Shown here: positions 61,459-64,000 of the stretch, piece after piece
How positions within the stretch are numbered: the stretch's first letter is position 1
Layout: the number at the start of each line of letters is the position of its first letter
NCBI GenBank assembly: GCA_031362155.1
Contig: JANLRZ010000056.1
Coordinates: 47,862-111,861 of the forward strand
DNA from: JAENVU01 sp031362155
GTDB taxonomy: Bacteria; Actinomycetota; Acidimicrobiia; IMCC26256; JAENVU01
Length of the DNA: 64,000 nucleotides
Direction of reading: 5' to 3'
Translations under genes and position numbers: made by a program
Notes under the pieces: generated by a model
What the model saw: the letters and a program-made list of their open reading frames with translations, nothing else
What the model was told of the DNA's origin: nothing
Databases searched by the model: none

Positions 61459-61500
61459 GCTGCGGCCGCTCGAACCCTAGGGGGTGGGAGCGGCCGCAGC
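61459..61500 (-). terminator. Intrinsic terminator-like hairpin after the SodC-like gene
   Basis: GCTGCGGCCGCTC (61459-61471) and GAGCGGCCGCAGC (61488-61500) are perfect 13-bp arms around a 16-nt loop. It lies 35 nt past the stop (61535) of the minus-strand SodC-like gene. There is no T-run, as in many actinomycete terminators. Confidence 0.75.
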
Positions 61501-61534
61501 GTGAACGCGCCGAGAACCTGGCGTGTGCGAACTG

Positions 61535-62035
61535 CTACCCGAGGTCGGCGCAGGCGATCTTGTTCGCGGTCGAAGGTAGGGCCAGATCATGGACCACGAC
61601 TGACACTGCATTCGGACCGGCGGTGAACGTCGCCACGGCCTGGCCGTTCGCGATCCCGCCTCCGTTCGCGACGAACGGACCGCCTCCGGGCCAGATCTCG
61701 TTGGGCGGGGTCGGCGGACCGCTCGGGTCGTACTTGTAGTGGCCGTCGGCCGCCCCGACCGCGCACGGTGCGGCGTGGACGTGCGACGCGTACGTACCCC
61801 CGGGGGTGAGGCCCTCGACGTGGAGCGAGACGATCGTCGAGCCGCTCGCGTTCCGGACCATCTGGGCATGACCTCGGACCGGGCCTCCGATACCAGCGGC
61901 GAACGGGGTCAACTCGCCTCGGGTCACTGTCGCGGGTCCGGCCGACCCCGCTGCGGTCGCGAGGGCCGTCGCGGTCAGCGTGACCGCGCAGGTCGCCGCG
62001 AGCCACCGGGCTCGGGTGCGTGGGTGTCGTTCCAT
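61535..62035 (-). CDS. Exported SodC-like / CHRD-like protein
   Basis: 166 residues from the ATG at 62035, with TTGGAGGCAACC before it, so GGAGG sits 5 nt upstream. A signal peptide covers about 1-30. The domain has GPVRGHAQMVRN, VSLHVEGLTPGGTYASHVHA, then APC, HYKYDP, NEIWP and VVVHDLALP. The His-x-His and later His-containing strands recall Cu/Zn superoxide dismutase, although several usual copper ligands are not clear. A CHRD-type or SOD-derived binding protein is the alternative. Confidence 0.7.
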   Translation of the reverse strand: MERHPRTRARWLAATCAVTLTATALATAAGSAGPATVTRGELTPFAAGIGGPVRGHAQMVRNASGSTIVSLHVEGLTPGGTYASHVHAAPCAVGAADGHYKYDPSGPPTPPNEIWPGGGPFVANGGGIANGQAVATFTAGPNAVSVVVHDLALPSTANKIACADLG

Positions 62036-62241
62036 GGTTGCCTCCAACTCAAGTGTCGTACCTGCTGTCGCGTTCGGGCTCCCGACTGGTTCATGGGTGG
62101 TGAGCCCTTACGAAAGGACAGACGGATGAACCGGGTTGCCGGGTGACAGGCCCGCTCGCGCAAGCACGTGGTGGGTCGTGTCGCCCGCGCCGAGCTCGGG
62201 ATCGTCTGTCGGTGGGAGACCACAGACGCGAGGACGGCGTG

Positions 62242-63192
62242 ATGACTGAGAACGTGATCGAGATCGAAGGGCTCCGGAAGGAGTACCGACGTCGACGAGG
62301 CCCGACGGTCGCGGTCGAAGGGCTCGACCTCGTCGTACCGGCAGGCGGAGTGTTCGGTTTCCTCGGTCCGAACGGGTCCGGGAAGACCACCACGATCCGG
62401 TGCGTGCTCGGGCTCGCGAGACCGACCCGAGGGTCGATCCGATTGCTGGGTCGGCCGGTGCCGGAGGGCTTGGCCGAATCGGTCCGCCACGTTGGGGCGA
62501 TCGTGGAGACCCCGGCGCTGTTCCCCACGATGAGCGGGCGAGACAACCTCGCGTTGCTCGGCGCGATCGACGGTATCGGCAAACGACGGGTCGAGACCGT
62601 GCTCGACGAGGTCGGGCTGTCCGATCGCGCCGACGACCAGGTGAGGAAGTATTCGCTCGGAATGCGCCAGCGCCTCGCGCTCGGGGCCGCGCTCCTCAAG
62701 GAACCGGCGCTCCTGATCCTCGACGAGCCCGCGAACGGGCTCGACCCCGCCGGGATGCGCAGCGTGCGCGAACTCCTCCGGCGATTGGGTGACGAAGGCC
62801 GGACGGTCTTCGTGTCGAGCCATCTCCTCTCTGAGATCCAACAGACCTGCGATCGCGTCGCGATCCTGAGTCGCGGGCGATGTGTCATGGGCGGCACCGT
62901 CGCCGAGGTGCTCGCTGCATCCGGCCACGACGCCACGATGCTGGTGGCCGTCGATGACCTGGCAGGTGCGCAGGCGGTGCTCGACCGGGCGGGTATCGCG
63001 TCGGTGCTCGCTGGTGGACACCTCCGAGTCGCGCTGGCCGCGCCCGACGGCGCACGAATCAGCCGAACCCTCGGCGAGCACGGCCACTGGGTCCGCGAGC
63101 TCCGAGCCGAGGAACGCAGCCTGGAAGATCTGTTCCTGGAGATGACGAGCGACGTCGACCACGAGTCGACGCGTGAGGAGGTCGGGGCATGA
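62242..63192 (+). CDS. ABC transporter ATP-binding protein
   Basis: 316 residues from ATG 62242 (upstream in-frame codons from 62143 have no initiator close to an RBS). Walker A GPNGSGKTTT near residue 40, Q-loop VETPALFPTMSG, signature YSLGMRQRLALG, Walker B LLILDEPANGLDP and switch VSSHLLSEIQ. The extended C-terminus (TMLVAVDDLAGAQAV) is the regulatory part common in the drug- and bacitracin-type exporters (BcrA/DrrA). It overlaps the permease gene by 4 nt (ATGA). Confidence 0.92.
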   Translation: MTENVIEIEGLRKEYRRRRGPTVAVEGLDLVVPAGGVFGFLGPNGSGKTTTIRCVLGLARPTRGSIRLLGRPVPEGLAESVRHVGAIVETPALFPTMSGRDNLALLGAIDGIGKRRVETVLDEVGLSDRADDQVRKYSLGMRQRLALGAALLKEPALLILDEPANGLDPAGMRSVRELLRRLGDEGRTVFVSSHLLSEIQQTCDRVAILSRGRCVMGGTVAEVLAASGHDATMLVAVDDLAGAQAVLDRAGIASVLAGGHLRVALAAPDGARISRTLGEHGHWVRELRAEERSLEDLFLEMTSDVDHESTREEVGA

Positions 63193-64000
63193 ACCTGTTG
63201 GTGGTCGAGATGCGGCGGGCGATGCATCGGCGAGTGGTTCGGGTGATGATCCTCGTCGCCCTGGTTGCGTGTGTGGTCGCGGGAGTGATCGCGTTCACGA
63301 GTTCGGCGGGAAAGACCGTGGCCGATCTCCACGTCAGGAACAGCCTGCATCCGGCGGTCCTCCGCGATTGGTGGGTCGCCGAGCGCGCCGATGGCGCGGC
63401 GGTCATCGCCGGTGTCTTCCTCCTCCTGGGCGGGATGTTCACCGGCGCGGCAGTGGCCGGTGCCGAGTGGCGTGCCGGCACGATCACGACCGTGCTCACC
63501 TGGGAACCACGGCGGGTGCGGCTCAACCTCACTCGTACCGCAGCCTGCGCGACCGTGGCCTTCGTGGTCGCGATCGCCCTCCAAGTGGCGTTCTTGGTGT
63601 CATTTCTCCCGGCCGTGCTGGCGAACGGCACGACGGCGGGCGTGGATGCCGATTGGTGGCTGTCCCTGGCCACGGTGGTCGTGCGGGTGGCGCTGATGAC
63701 CTCGCTGGCGGCGACGCTGGCGATCGCGCTCGCAACGCTGGGCCGCAATACCGCCTTCGCCCTCGCGGTCGTCTTCGCGTGGATGGCGGTCATCGAGAAC
63801 CTCATCCGGGGCCTCCGGCCGGGCTGGGCCGGCTACCTCTGGGGCGAGAACCTGGGCACGATCATGCCCTGGAGGCAGATGAAGGATGTGCAGTTCGTCC
63901 GGAGCCCCACGCTCGCGCTCGGCACGGTCGTGGTCTACACGGCGGTCCTGCTCATCGCCGCGACGGTAGCGTTCGCCCGTCGCGACGTGGCCGGAACGTC
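63189..64000 (+). CDS. ABC transporter permease, ABC2 type (3' end outside window)
   Basis: 270 codons plus two bases are visible; the frame runs off the right edge. It starts MNLLVVEMRRAMHRRVVRVM and has helices at about 20-40, 75-98, 115-145 and 160-190, with GTITTVLTWEPRRVRL between, the pattern of ABC-2 permeases of the DrrB/NatB or bacitracin type. The 4-nt overlap with the ATPase gene makes the pair an export unit. Its substrate is unknown. Confidence 0.85.
   Translation, partial: MNLLVVEMRRAMHRRVVRVMILVALVACVVAGVIAFTSSAGKTVADLHVRNSLHPAVLRDWWVAERADGAAVIAGVFLLLGGMFTGAAVAGAEWRAGTITTVLTWEPRRVRLNLTRTAACATVAFVVAIALQVAFLVSFLPAVLANGTTAGVDADWWLSLATVVVRVALMTSLAATLAIALATLGRNTAFALAVVFAWMAVIENLIRGLRPGWAGYLWGENLGTIMPWRQMKDVQFVRSPTLALGTVVVYTAVLLIAATVAFARRDVAGT

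Noticed and set aside
1..64000. Prophage, insertion sequence, integron or CRISPR array
   Set aside because: No integrase, transposase, phage structural gene, regular spacer array or tRNA-flanked boundary was found.

Overview
The window is high-GC (roughly two-thirds G+C), densely coded DNA with many GTG starts and 1-8 nt overlaps between co-directional genes. The gene content points to an actinomycete: UvrD2 helicase with HRDC domain, an MhuD-type haem-degrading monooxygenase, PAC2-domain protein, GTP-type PEP carboxykinase, several flavin/F420 luciferase-like oxidoreductases, CoA-thioester enzymes, VapBC, and neocarzinostatin-like and DUF6159 proteins. The mix resembles uncultured Acidimicrobiia, but that placement is inference. 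I saw no rRNA, tRNA, CRISPR, integrase or transposase, and no gene-free stretch longer than 300 bases.

Layout. 1-10.6 kb (all minus strand): a TPR protein cut by the window edge, DUF4331 protein, a phosphotransferase, a limonene-monooxygenase-like LLM enzyme with an alpha/beta hydrolase, a Tat-exported phospholipase C-type phosphoesterase, a possible 2OG-oxygenase-like protein, a decayed phosphotransferase with an in-frame TGA, a methyltransferase and an acyl-CoA carboxylase beta chain. 10.6-18 kb: a MacB/DevA-like ABC export cassette, vapBC with a palindromic operator, GrpB protein, a zinc dehydrogenase and etfBA, closed by a perfect 40-bp palindromic terminator. 18-31.7 kb: exonuclease III, CoA/lipid-associated enzymes, a ferric-reductase-like membrane protein with two Pro/Ala-rich exported partners, purK, an SNase-like nuclease and a PLP decarboxylase. 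31.7-43 kb: uvrD2, PH/SHOCT protein, BtuF-like protein, a two-gene SpeD-like/GNAT unit behind an AT-rich leader, a GGDEF-EAL protein, and galK and galT split by a DUF6159 protein. 43-64 kb: PAC2 protein, OafA-type acyltransferase, an mhuD/acyl-CoA synthetase/membrane protein/ddl operon, GH3 glucosidase, PEPCK, a GT87-like membrane protein, a Calx-beta/FN3 exported protein, a sigma-factor operon with a neocarzinostatin-like exported protein, a UGT-like glycosyltransferase, a SodC-like exported protein and an ABC pair cut by the right edge.

Working together: GalK and GalT supply the first two Leloir steps; EtfAB, the racemase, the CoA synthetase, the carboxylase and the phosphotransferases with their C-terminal domains fit acyl-CoA catabolism; PEPCK and GH3 fit sugar and gluconeogenic metabolism. 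The most novel-looking element is the SpeD-like/GNAT pair (35.2-36.5 kb): it has the AdoMet decarboxylase fold with altered self-processing residues, is translationally coupled to an acyltransferase, and has no polyamine gene nearby. Also notable are two families of intergenic repeats, a G17/C14 hairpin, and a 39-nt duplicated 3' end shared by two adjacent unrelated genes.
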